Below, piece after piece: positions 23,372 through 30,907 of a stretch of 34,008 nt of DNA (its first letter is position 1; the number at the start of each line of letters is the position of its first letter). Location of the stretch: assembly GCA_038276395.1 (NCBI GenBank), contig JBBQAA010000054.1, forward strand, positions 1 through 34,008, read 5' to 3'. Source of the stretch: JBBQAA01 sp038276395 (GTDB lineage Bacteria > Actinomycetota > Thermoleophilia > Solirubrobacterales > Solirubrobacteraceae). The notes below the pieces were generated by a model. It worked only from the letters and a program-made list of their open reading frames with translations. It made no database searches and was not told the origin of the DNA. The position numbers and the translations under genes are program-made.

Positions 23372-23650
23372 GTGATCCGGCTGAGCTGCGCGCAGACGAA
23401 GGTGCGCTGCGTCGGCCGGCTGACGCTCACCGCGCGGGAGGGGCACGCAGGCCGTCGTCGTCGGCTCGGCACGCTTCTCCATCCGGCCCCGTCACACGGC
23501 CACGATCCGGACGGCTCTCTCGGCCGCGGCGCGGCGGACGATCGCCGTGCGGCCGCCCGGGCTGATCGTGGGGGCCAACGCCCGGGGCGTGGACGAGAAC
23601 AGCTACGGGCGCTTCACCGGGCGCTTCGTGCGCCTGCACCGGTGGCGCGC
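23372..23650 (+). pseudogene. C-terminal remnant of a secreted Ig-like/beta-sandwich protein
   Basis: IRLSCAQTKVRCVGRLTLTA, then in another frame GTQAVVVGSARFSIRPRHTATIRTALSAAARRTI and GANARGVDENSYGRFTGRFVRLHR, recalls the C-terminal beta-sandwich repeats of exported actinobacterial proteins (pattern LSCxxxxCxGxLxL..GSARFSIxPGxTATIRVxLSxAARR). The N-terminal body is missing, there is a frame change near 23445, and the end runs into the 3' end of convergent typA. Resemblance is from memory; the parent family cannot be named. Confidence 0.5.
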
Positions 23651-23653
23651 CCC

Positions 23654-25492
23654 CTACGACGCGGCGACCGCCCGCGCCCGGCGCGCCGCCTTGACGCGAT
23701 CGACCGCCGGGAGGACGACCTTGCGCAGCCGCACCGACTCGGGCGTCACCTCGGCGCACTCGTCCTCGCGCAGGAACTCGAGCGCCTGGTCGAGCGAGAG
23801 CACGCGGTGGGGGATGAGCCGGACGAGCGTGTCGGCGGTCGAGGAGCGGTGGTTGGTCAGATGCTTCTCCTTGACGGCGTTGACGTCGAGGTCCTCGGCC
23901 CGCGCGTTCTCGCCGACGATCATCCCCTCGTAGACGTCCTCGCCGGGCCCGACGAAGAGCGTCCCGCGCTCCTGCAGGTTCATCAGCGCGAACTGGGCGG
24001 TCGCGCCCGGCCGGTCGGCCACGAGGGACCCGGTCGGGCGGGTGCGCAGCTCGCCCGCCCACGGTTCCCAGCGCTCGAAGACGTGGTGCAGGAGCCCGGT
24101 TCCCCGAGTCTCCGTGAGGAACTCCGTGCGGAAGCCGACGAGCGCGCGGGCGGGCACGAGGTACTCGAGGCGGACCCAGCCCGTGCCGTGGTTGACCATC
24201 TCCTCCATCCGCCCCTTGCGCAGGGCGAGGAGCTGGGTGACGACGCCCACGTAGTCGTCGGGGACGTCGATGGCCACCCGCTCGACCGGCTCGTGGACCT
24301 TGCCGTCGATCTCCCTGGTCAGGACCCGTGGCTGGCCGACGGTCAGCTCGAAGCCCTCGCGGCGCATGAGCTCGACGAGGATCGCGAGCTGCAGCTCGCC
24401 CCGGCCGTGGACGGCCCAGGTGTCCGGGCGCTCGGTGCGCTCGACGCGCAGCGAGACGTTGCCCACGAGCTCCTGCTCCAGGCGGTCCTGGACCTGGCGC
24501 GCGGTCAGGCGCGAGCCTTCGCGGCCGGCCAGCGGCGCCGTGTTGATGCCGATCGTGATGGAGAGCGAGGGCTCGTCGACCGTGATGACGGGCAGCGGGC
24601 GCGGGTCCTCCGGGTCGGCCAGGGTCTCGCCGATCGTCACCTCGGGGATGCCGGCCACGGCGATGATCTCCCCCGGCCCGGCCTCCTCCGCGTCGACGCG
24701 ATCGAGCGCGTCGGTGACGTAGAGCTCGGCCACGGTGGCGCGCGCGATCGACCCGTCGGCCCGGCACCAGGCCACGGCCTGGCCCCGGCGGATCGTCCCC
24801 TGGCGCACACGGCAGAGGGCGAGACGGCCGACGTAGGGCGAGGCGTCGAGGTTCGTCACGTGCGCCTGGAGCGGATGGCCCTCCTCGTAGGTGGGCGCGG
24901 GGATCGTCTCGATCAGGAGGTCGAGGAGCGGCCCGAGGTCGGTGCCCGGCTCCCCTTCGGTGAGCGACGCCTGGCCCGCCCGCGCGTTCGTGTAGACGAT
25001 CGGGAACTCGATCTGCTCCTCGTCGGCGCCGAGGTCGAGGAAGAGCTCGTAGACCTCGTCCACGACCTCGGCGATGCGGGCGTCCGGCCGGTCGACCTTG
25101 TTGACGACGAGGATCACCGGCAGCCGCGCCTCGAGCGCCTTGCGCAGCACGAAGCGGGTCTGGGGGAGCGGGCCCTCGCTCGCGTCGACGAGGAGCAGGA
25201 CGCCGTCGACCATCGTCAGCCCGCGTTCGACCTCGCCGCCGAAGTCGGCGTGGCCCGGGGTGTCGACGATGTTCAGCTTGACCCCGGCGTGGCGCACCGC
25301 GGTGTTCTTGGCGAGAATCGTGATCCCCTTCTCCCGCTCGAGGTCCATCGAGTCCATGACGCGGTCGGCCACGTCCTGGTTGGCGCGGAAGGCTCCGGAC
25401 TGCCAGAGCATGGCGTCGACGAGCGTCGTCTTGCCGTGGTCGACGTGGGCGACGATGGCCACGTTGCGGAGATCGGGGCGGGTGTACGGCAC
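23654..25492 (-). CDS. typA: Translational GTPase TypA/BipA
   Basis: A 612-residue translation-factor GTPase that binds the ribosome and is linked to stress adaptation and 50S assembly. G1 is AHVDHGKTT, G2 lies around EREKGITI, G3 is DTPGHADFGGEVERGL, G4 is NKVDRPDAR and the SA/G5 region lies near TNARAGQAS. Domain II, EF-G-like domains III and V, and the TypA-specific C-terminal domain (GTLFVGPGEDVYEGMIVGENAR...DLDVNAVKEKHLTNHRSS) are all present at normal length. GTG 25492 has TAGCCT 6 nt upstream, giving a leaderless transcript that diverges from the GH43 gene. Confidence 0.97.
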   Translation of the reverse strand: MPYTRPDLRNVAIVAHVDHGKTTLVDAMLWQSGAFRANQDVADRVMDSMDLEREKGITILAKNTAVRHAGVKLNIVDTPGHADFGGEVERGLTMVDGVLLLVDASEGPLPQTRFVLRKALEARLPVILVVNKVDRPDARIAEVVDEVYELFLDLGADEEQIEFPIVYTNARAGQASLTEGEPGTDLGPLLDLLIETIPAPTYEEGHPLQAHVTNLDASPYVGRLALCRVRQGTIRRGQAVAWCRADGSIARATVAELYVTDALDRVDAEEAGPGEIIAVAGIPEVTIGETLADPEDPRPLPVITVDEPSLSITIGINTAPLAGREGSRLTARQVQDRLEQELVGNVSLRVERTERPDTWAVHGRGELQLAILVELMRREGFELTVGQPRVLTREIDGKVHEPVERVAIDVPDDYVGVVTQLLALRKGRMEEMVNHGTGWVRLEYLVPARALVGFRTEFLTETRGTGLLHHVFERWEPWAGELRTRPTGSLVADRPGATAQFALMNLQERGTLFVGPGEDVYEGMIVGENARAEDLDVNAVKEKHLTNHRSSTADTLVRLIPHRVLSLDQALEFLREDECAEVTPESVRLRKVVLPAVDRVKAARRARAVAAS

Positions 25493-25498
25493 CCGTGG

Positions 25499-25508
25499 AG
25501 GCTACGGT
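25499..25508. promoter_or_regulatory. Shared divergent -10 box (typA / GH43)
   Basis: AGGCTACGGT holds TAGCCT on the minus strand (25504-25499), 6 nt before GTG 25492 of typA, and TACGGT on the plus strand (25503-25508), 21 nt before ATG 25530 of the GH43 gene. The hexamers share the central TA. The GH43 transcript would have a short leader ending in CAGG. Confidence 0.4.
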
Positions 25509-25529
25509 CCGGTACCGTCGCCGGTCAGG

Positions 25530-26632
25530 ATGACGGTGCATGGAATCCGGTGGCTCGTCGGGCTCGCGCTCACCGTCGCGCTCCTCGGCGCCGGGGTGCC
25601 CCCACCCGCTCGCGCGGAGGGCGGCGCCATCGGCCTCGTCAACGGGCTGCTCGCCCATCGCCCCGGCCGGCCGTCCTCCCCGCCGCCCTCGCGGTGCCCG
25701 GCGCAGCTCGGGGTGCCGACGCCTCCGGACACCCCGGCGACGCTGCCCGGCCAGCCCGTCTTTCCCTGCGACTTCCCCGACCCGATGGTCCTGCACGAGC
25801 CCGGCGGCGCCGAGTACTACGCCTACGCCACGACGACCGCGTGGGACCACGCCCAGCAGAAGCTGCCGATCCTGCACTCGACCGACCTCGCGAGCTGGAC
25901 CTGGATCGGCTCGGCGCTCACGCGCGCGCCGCGCTGGGCGAGCGGCGAGGTGTGGGCGCCCGACGTCGTCCACGCCCGCGGGCGCTACTACCTCTTCTAC
26001 TCGGCCAAGCGCCGGGGGACGGCCGCCACTGCGTCGCGGCGGCCACCGCGGTGCGACCCGCCGGTCCCTTCCACGACCGTGGCCCGATCGCCTGCTCGGA
26101 CTCCCGCGGGCACGGCTACATCGACGCCGCGCCGCTCGTCGTCTCGCGCTCCCGTGCCTACCTCTACTTCTCCGTCGACGGCCCGCGCCACTCGATCTCC
26201 GAGGTCCCCCTGACCCGCGACCTGCTGCGCTCGGCGGGGTCGCGGCGAGAGCTCGTGCGCGTCTCCCGGCCGTGGCAGCGCGGCCTCGCCTCAGAGACGG
26301 TCGAGGCGCCGTTCGTCCTGCGCCACGGGGGCCTCTACTACCTCTTCTACTCCGCGGGCTGCTGGTGCTTTGACTACCGGATGGGCTACGCGATCTCGGC
26401 CGGCCCAACGGGGCCGTTCCGCGACGGGGGGACGAACCCCATCCTGGCGGGGTCACCGGAGCTGTTCGCGTCCGGCGGCGGCTCGCTGTTCACGGGGCCG
26501 GGCGGGCAGACCGAGCTGGCCTTCCAAGCCTGGACCGGCGCCCCCGCCTACCACGACGGCGGGCGGCGGACGCTACGGATCGCGCCCGTGACCTGGAACG
26601 GGGCGGCGCCGGTGACAAGCCCGTCCGGCTGA
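25530..26632 (+). pseudogene. Secreted GH43-like glycosidase, single frameshift
   Basis: ATG 25530 gives a signal peptide (IRWLVGLALTVALLGAGVPPPARAEG) and the first half of a five-bladed GH43 propeller: CDFPDPMVLHEPGGAEYYAYATT (catalytic base Asp) and GEVWAPDVVHARGRYYLFYSAK (pKa-modulating Asp). Near 26017, in a run of five G, the frame changes and continues CVAAATAVRPAGPF...GHGYIDAAPLV, ETVEAPFVLRHGGLYYLFYS (general acid Glu) to TGA 26632. All three catalytic residues are present, so one base explains the break: recent mutation or sequence error. GH43 enzymes act mainly on arabinose- and xylose-containing polymers; the substrate here is not determined. Confidence 0.82.
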
Positions 26633-26679
26633 GCACGCATGTCGGTGTCGGCGGCCGCGCGGTGGGTAGTCCTCTCGGC

Positions 26680-26928
26680 ATGAGCACCGATCCCGCGCCG
26701 CCCGAGACCCCGCAGACCAACCCCGGGAAGGACCCGGAGGACTGGGTCACGGGCGCCGAGCCCATGACCGGCCCCCAGGCCTCCTACCTCAAGACGCTCT
26801 GCCAGGAGGCGGGCGAGACCTTCGACCCTGACCTGTCGAAGGCCGACGCCTCCCGCCTGATCGACGAGCTGCAGGCCCGCACCGGCCGCGGCCAGCCCCA
26901 GGGGCCGGTCGGCGGCGACGCGGCGTGA
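26680..26928 (+). CDS. DUF3072 protein
   Basis: An 82-residue acidic protein, MSTDPAPPETPQ followed by EPMTGPQASYLKTLCQEAGETFDPDLSKADASRLIDELQARTG, which is the DUF3072 pattern (one short helical domain). Function is not established for this family. ATG 26680 is preceded by TAGTCC at 7 nt, a partial match to the leaderless -10 pattern. It stands alone, 47 bp after the GH43 stop. Confidence 0.88.
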   Translation: MSTDPAPPETPQTNPGKDPEDWVTGAEPMTGPQASYLKTLCQEAGETFDPDLSKADASRLIDELQARTGRGQPQGPVGGDAA

Positions 26929-26987
26929 GCGCGGATTGACGCCCGCCGGGGCGGGCGGCGGTCGGTCGCTCGATTAGGCTGCGGGCG

Positions 26988-27144
26988 ATGCACGCCGTCC
27001 TTGCCCGCTGCGGGTCGGTCGCGCGCACGGATCCTGTGGGCGACGTCGTCGACGAGAACTACCGCCGCGTCGCGAACCGCCCCGGATCTCGACGTGACGG
27101 GAATCCGCTTCACGCGAGCCGGCCGCGGGCCGATCTGCGGCTGA
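26988..27144 (+). pseudogene. Possible small ORF with a frameshift
   Basis: ATG 26988, 7 nt after a TAGGCT box (26975-26980), opens MHAVLARCGSVARTDPVGDVVDENYRRVANRP. A one-base change near 27083 continues LDVTGIRFTRAGRGPICG to TGA 27144, just before the convergent deacetylase gene ends. The composition is protein-like in both parts, but I recognise no family, so this is a weak call of about 51 residues. Either a genuine small gene with an indel or chance. Confidence 0.25.
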
Positions 27145-27151
27145 CCCCGGC

Positions 27152-28003
27152 TCAGCCCGGCCGCGAGCTCTGGATCGCTCGTAGCAGCGTGGTCGGGGTG
27201 TCGGTGGCGTGGACGCGGATCCGGGGGAGCGCGTAGCGGTTCGCGCCGGGCGTGGCCCAGCCCGGCTGCGTCGTCGTCGCCGCGGCGTAGCCCGCCCGCC
27301 GGACCTCGGCCTCGACCGTGGCGTCGAACCGTCCCGCCGGGTAGCAGAAGTTCCGCGCGGCGACCCCGAACTGCCGCCGGATCCGCCGCCCCGAGCCCGC
27401 GACCTCCGCGGCCAGCCGAGCCGCCGGCACCGTCGTCAGGTCGGGGTGGGTCAGCGTGTGCGCGTCGACCTCCCAGCCCGCGCGGATCATCCGCCGCACG
27501 AGCGGCGCCGGCAGGTCGCCGGCCCGCAGGTTGTTGACCTCGAGGTTCAGGACGCCCGGCCAGCCGAGGCGGTGGAGCGCGGGCAGCGCGTGCGTGTACT
27601 GCGACAGGTAGCCGTCGTCGAAGGAGACGACGACCGGGTGGCGCGGGAGCGGGGCGCCCGAGCGCCAGGCGGCGAGGACGGCGTCGAGCGTCGTGGCCCG
27701 GAAGCCGGCGGCGTGGAGCGCCGCCATCTCCGCGGCGAAGCGCGCGCCGGGGACGAACAGGTCGGGGTAGGGGACCCCGGCCGGCGCCGCGCTGATGACG
27801 TGGTACATGAGGATGGGGACCGGTGCGTGGCGCGCGGCGGCGCCCCGCAGTGGGTTCGGCCCGAGCGTGGGCGCCGCGGGCCGGGCGGCGTGCTGAGCCG
27901 GGCGTGCGCCAGCGCTCGCGTGGGCCCGCGCGGGGCGCGGGCCCGATCCCCCGCACCCGGCGAGGGGGGCCGCGGCGGCCAGCAGGGCGAGCGCGCGTCT
28001 CAC
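27152..28003 (-). CDS. Polysaccharide deacetylase lipoprotein (NodB homology domain)
   Basis: A 283-residue protein with a lipoprotein signal (VRRALALLAAAAPLAGC) and a low-complexity Ala/Pro linker. The NodB-type domain begins at PVPILMYHVIS: motif 1 VVSFDDGYLSQY (catalytic and metal Asp pair), motif 2 DAHTLTHPDLT (metal His residues), motif 3 FCYPAGRFD. It would remove acetyl groups from cell-wall or extracellular polysaccharide outside the membrane. GTG 28003 overlaps the TGA of the BioD-like gene by 4 nt, so it is the second gene of that operon. The linker may span the wall. Confidence 0.93.
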   Translation of the reverse strand: MRRALALLAAAAPLAGCGGSGPRPARAHASAGARPAQHAARPAAPTLGPNPLRGAAARHAPVPILMYHVISAAPAGVPYPDLFVPGARFAAEMAALHAAGFRATTLDAVLAAWRSGAPLPRHPVVVSFDDGYLSQYTHALPALHRLGWPGVLNLEVNNLRAGDLPAPLVRRMIRAGWEVDAHTLTHPDLTTVPAARLAAEVAGSGRRIRRQFGVAARNFCYPAGRFDATVEAEVRRAGYAAATTTQPGWATPGANRYALPRIRVHATDTPTTLLRAIQSSRPG

Positions 28004-29100
28004 GCCGCCGCCAGGTCGAGCGCGCGCTCGAGGTAGGCGTCGGCCCGGCTCGTCAGCCGGATGAGGCCGTAGCGCCCGAGGATCGCCCGCTTGGCCGGCG
28101 TCCGGTCGGCGCCCGGCGAGGGTGCTCCCACGAGCCGCAGCGCGAGCTCGGCGATCTCGTCGAGCGGTACCTCCTCGAGCGTCCGCGGGCCCAGCTCGCG
28201 CGGGCGCACGGCGGGCGCGTCGAGCGGTGCCAGCAGCTCCTCGCCCTGCCAGGGGACGTCCTCCTTGCGCCTCAGCGCGATCCTCCCCTCCTGGGCCAGC
28301 CAGTAGACGGCGGAGGACAGCGGGGCGCGCGCCACCGAGGTCAGCTTGCGGCCGCCCGCGGCGCGGGCGTACAGGGCGTAGGCGCGGGAGGCGGTGAGCG
28401 GGCCCTCGACCGAGACGATCTCCGTGAGCGTAGCCATGATCCGCGGCCGCGGCGTGTCGCGCGGATCGCCGCGCGCCGTGCCCTCCCACGCCCTGTAGGG
28501 CTCGAGAGCGATGTGGGCGGCCGGCCGCGCCGCCGCCGCACTGGGTGCGCCGGACCCGGCGGCGCCCGCCGTCTCGAGCCACGCGTCGAGTGCCCACCCC
28601 GCCGCGCTCCCGGCCGCCGGCAGCACCTCCACGGGCAGGCCCGAGAGCTCGGCCAGCAGCTCGCGCTCGTCGCGGAGTACCCGAGAGGGCGGCTCCGGCC
28701 AGGCGGGGATGACCGCTCCCGCCGGGACGAGCCCGCCGCTCCGCAGCGCGTCGAGCGCGGCCAGGCCGTAGCCCGCCAGGCGGCCGAGCGGAGGAAGGAC
28801 GAGCAGGACCGGGAGCCCCAGCTCCCGCGCCAGGTCCCGTACGGAGAAGCGCGAGGTGAGCGGCGCGAGGACCCCGCCCCACAGCGTCACGAACGCGATC
28901 TCGGCGCCCCGCGCGGCGGCGGCGATTCCCGGCGGGTCGATCGTGACCCCGGCGTGGCGGGCGGCGAGGAGCGGCGTCGCCTCGATCTCGAGCGGCGGGA
29001 TCCCCGTCACGAGCGCGCCGGGCGCGGCCGCGGCGAGGGCCTCGGCCACCGCCGCCACCCCGCTCGGGGCGCCGAGTCCGATGAGCGTCAGCCCGCGCAT
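28000..29100 (-). CDS. BioD-like domain fused to DUF3320-like winged helix
   Basis: The N-terminal 185 residues follow dethiobiotin synthetase: TPLLAARHAGVTIDPPGIAAAARGAEIAFVTLWGGVLAPLTSRFSVRDLARELGLPVLLVLPP, then ALDALRSGGLVPAGAVIPAW and ERELLAELSGLPVEVLP. The P-loop GTDTGVGKT at the start is not kept (IGLGAPSGVAAVAEAL), so it is unlikely to be a biotin enzyme, and no bio genes adjoin it. The C-terminal part from RIMATLTEIVSVEGPLTASRAYALYARAAGGRKL...SSAVYWLAQEGRI resembles the DUF3320 winged helix found with helicases and restriction proteins. The role is unknown; a nucleotide- or DNA-sensing adaptor is a guess. It leads the operon with the deacetylase. Confidence 0.75.
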   Translation of the reverse strand: MRGLTLIGLGAPSGVAAVAEALAAAAPGALVTGIPPLEIEATPLLAARHAGVTIDPPGIAAAARGAEIAFVTLWGGVLAPLTSRFSVRDLARELGLPVLLVLPPLGRLAGYGLAALDALRSGGLVPAGAVIPAWPEPPSRVLRDERELLAELSGLPVEVLPAAGSAAGWALDAWLETAGAAGSGAPSAAAARPAAHIALEPYRAWEGTARGDPRDTPRPRIMATLTEIVSVEGPLTASRAYALYARAAGGRKLTSVARAPLSSAVYWLAQEGRIALRRKEDVPWQGEELLAPLDAPAVRPRELGPRTLEEVPLDEIAELALRLVGAPSPGADRTPAKRAILGRYGLIRLTSRADAYLERALDLAAA

Positions 29101-29109
29101 CCCCGTCGC

Positions 29110-29119
29110 ACATTAGAAT
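29110..29119. promoter_or_regulatory. Shared divergent -10 box (BioD-like / small membrane peptide)
   Basis: ACATTAGAAT holds TAATGT on the minus strand (29115-29110) and TAGAAT on the plus strand (29114-29119), sharing the central TA. Each hexamer is 9 nt from its start codon: ATG 29100 on the minus strand and ATG 29129 on the plus strand. The whole divergent spacer is only 28 bp. Confidence 0.55.
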
Positions 29120-29128
29120 GCCCCCTCG

Positions 29129-29281
29129 ATGCTCCTCGCCGTCATCACGCTCCGCCAGATCATCGAGATCATCGTGCTCTTCACGATCGTCAACGGGGTC
29201 CTCCTCGCCCCGCTCGTCGTCGCCATCCTCGGCGCGTTCGGCGAGCGCGCCGAGAACGAGCCCTACCGCCCGCGGCACTGA
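29129..29281 (+). CDS. 50-residue single-span membrane peptide
   Basis: ATG 29129 gives MLLAVITLRQIIEIIVLFTI, a hydrophobic segment continuing through VNGVLLAPLVVAILGAF, then a charged tail GERAENEPYRPRH. It is probably one or two membrane spans with a cytosolic tail. It is not a known family to me, but a TAGAAT box 9 nt upstream and the codon third-position GC support expression. The PfkB kinase gene starts 11 nt after its stop, so they share a transcript. It could be a regulatory membrane peptide; function unknown. Confidence 0.6.
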   Translation: MLLAVITLRQIIEIIVLFTIVNGVLLAPLVVAILGAFGERAENEPYRPRH

Positions 29282-29292
29282 GCGGCCTCGCC

Positions 29293-30141
29293 GTGCGCGC
29301 GGCGGTCGTCGGCCACGTCGAATGGGTGACCTTCGTGCGGGTGCCGTGCGTGCCCGAGCGGGGGACGATCGTCCATGGCGGCGGTACCTGGGATGACGCC
29401 GCTGGGGGAGGCGCCGTGGCCGCCGTCGAGCTCGCGCGCCTCGGCGCGGACGTCGTCTTCTTCACCGCGCTCGGCGACGACGAGCCCGGCCGCGAGGCGC
29501 GCACGCGGCTCGAGGACCTGGGGGTCGAGGTGCGGGCCGCCGTCCGGGAGGATCAGCCCCAGCGCCGGGCCGTAACGCTGCTCGACGCCGACGGCGAGCG
29601 GACGATCGTCGTCCTCGGGGAGCGGATGGTCCCCCGCGGTGAGGACTCCCTCGGCTGGGAGGACCTCGCGGAGATGGACACCGTCTACGCCACCGGCGGT
29701 GACGCCGAGGCCCTCCGCCGCGCCGGGCGTGCGCGGGCGCTCGTGGCCACGCCCCGGCTCGGGCCGCCGCTGCGGGAGGCCGAGACCGCCCTCGACGCGC
29801 TCGTCTACTCCGACCGCGATCCCGACGAGGCCGTCGATCTCGACCGCTTTACCGCGCGCCCGCGCGCGACGGTGAGGACGCTCGGCGCCGAGGGCGGCGC
29901 CTGGGTGGCGGGCACCGAGGAGGGCACCTGGCACACCGCGCCGCTGCCCGGCCCGCGCGCGGACGCCTACGGCTGCGGGGACTCCTTCGCGGCGGGCGTC
30001 ACCTTTGCGCTGGGAGAGGGCCAGTCTCTCCCTGAGGCCGTGCAGGCGGGCGCGCGGTCGGGCGCGGACTGCCTGACCCGCCACGGGCCCTACCCCGCCG
30101 CGGTCTCCCCGCCCGAGAGCACGGTGAGCAGCGGCGCGTGA
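29293..30141 (+). CDS. PfkB-family carbohydrate/nucleoside kinase
   Basis: A 282-residue ribokinase-like protein. GGGAVAAVELARLGADVVFFTALGDDEPGREARTRLEDLGV is the PfkB signature 1 region and ADAYGCGDSFAAGVTFAL is signature 2, with the catalytic-base Asp and the anion hole GCGD (usually GAGD). It phosphorylates a sugar or nucleoside with ATP; the lid residues do not let me name the substrate. GTG 29293 follows the small membrane peptide gene by 11 nt. Its 3' end overlaps the 3' end of the convergent exonuclease gene by 52 bp. Confidence 0.9.
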   Translation: MRAAVVGHVEWVTFVRVPCVPERGTIVHGGGTWDDAAGGGAVAAVELARLGADVVFFTALGDDEPGREARTRLEDLGVEVRAAVREDQPQRRAVTLLDADGERTIVVLGERMVPRGEDSLGWEDLAEMDTVYATGGDAEALRRAGRARALVATPRLGPPLREAETALDALVYSDRDPDEAVDLDRFTARPRATVRTLGAEGGAWVAGTEEGTWHTAPLPGPRADAYGCGDSFAAGVTFALGEGQSLPEAVQAGARSGADCLTRHGPYPAAVSPPESTVSSGA

Positions 30142-30881
30142 TCGGAGGGCTTCGGCCCCTTGCGCAGGTCACGGTCGATCCCGCACCTGACGACCCCACC
30201 CGCGAGCGCCTCGGCCACGAGGACGTGGTCGATCCGCAGCCCGAGGCCCCGGTGGAAGTGACCCTGCCGGTAGTCCCACCAGGTGAAGCCCGGCTCCTCG
30301 GGATGCAGGAGGCGGAAGGCGTCGGCGAGCCCGCCGCGCTCGGCCACGGCGGCCAGCGCCGCGCGTTCCGCCGCGGTCACGTGCGTCGCGTCGGCGAAGG
30401 CCGCCGGGTCGTAGACGTCGCGGTCGGTCGGGCAGACGTTCATGTCCCCCGCGATCACGAGCGACGCCGGGCGGAGCGCTTCCGCGCGCGCCGCCATCGC
30501 GCCGAGGAACGCGAGCTTCTGCGCGTAGAACTCCGTGCCCACCGCCCGGCCGTTCGGCACGTAGGCCGACGCGAGGCGGACGCCTGCCACCGTGGCCTCG
30601 ATGAAGCGCGCCTCCTCCGCGACGGCCTCGCCGGGCAGGCCGAGCGCGACGTCCTCGAGCCGGAGGCCGCGGCGCGCGAGCAGCGCCACTCCGGCCCAGC
30701 GCCCGGCCGAGTGGTGGACCGCCTCGTAGCCCGCGGCGGCCAGGGCGTCCTGCGGGAACGCCGCCGCCTCGGTCTTCGTCTCCTGCAGGCACACGACGTC
30801 CGGCCCGTGGCGGTCGAGCAGCTCGAGCACGCGCGGCAGCCGTGCCTTGAGCGAGTTGACGTTCCAGGTCGCGAGCAGCAC
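30090..30881 (-). CDS. xth: Exonuclease III (AP endonuclease)
   Basis: A 263-residue EEP-fold nuclease for base excision repair. Motifs in order: ATWNVNSLKARL (metal Asn), DVVCLQETK (metal Glu), GRWAGVALLAR, ASAYVPNG, the catalytic pair in VIAGDMNVCPTDRDVYDP, FTWWDYRQGHFHRGLGLRIDHVLV and the final SDHAPLLTVL with the catalytic Asp-His. GTG 30881 directly precedes the first beta-strand and has TACGCT 8 nt upstream. It diverges from the thioesterase gene by only 26 bp through a shared -10 box. Confidence 0.95.
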   Translation of the reverse strand: MLLATWNVNSLKARLPRVLELLDRHGPDVVCLQETKTEAAAFPQDALAAAGYEAVHHSAGRWAGVALLARRGLRLEDVALGLPGEAVAEEARFIEATVAGVRLASAYVPNGRAVGTEFYAQKLAFLGAMAARAEALRPASLVIAGDMNVCPTDRDVYDPAAFADATHVTAAERAALAAVAERGGLADAFRLLHPEEPGFTWWDYRQGHFHRGLGLRIDHVLVAEALAGGVVRCGIDRDLRKGPKPSDHAPLLTVLSGGETAAG

Positions 30882-30889
30882 CGGGCGGC

Positions 30890-30899
30890 AGCGTAGATT
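30890..30899. promoter_or_regulatory. Shared divergent -10 box (xth / thioesterase)
   Basis: AGCGTAGATT holds TACGCT on the minus strand (30895-30890) and TAGATT on the plus strand (30894-30899), sharing the central TA. Each hexamer is exactly 8 nt from its GTG start (30881 and 30908). Both transcripts would be leaderless, and the 26-bp spacer leaves room only for this element. Confidence 0.6.
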
Positions 30900-30907
30900 C
30901 CCGCGCC

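Noticed and set aside
23273..26632. A 1119-codon plus-strand open frame and a 1009-codon minus-strand frame (23427-26456) over the typA/GH43 region.
   Set aside because: They are shadows of typA and the helicase end in other frames, with Arg/Gly/Asp-rich composition. Only the last part of the plus frame (after about 26017) is real, as the second half of the GH43 protein.
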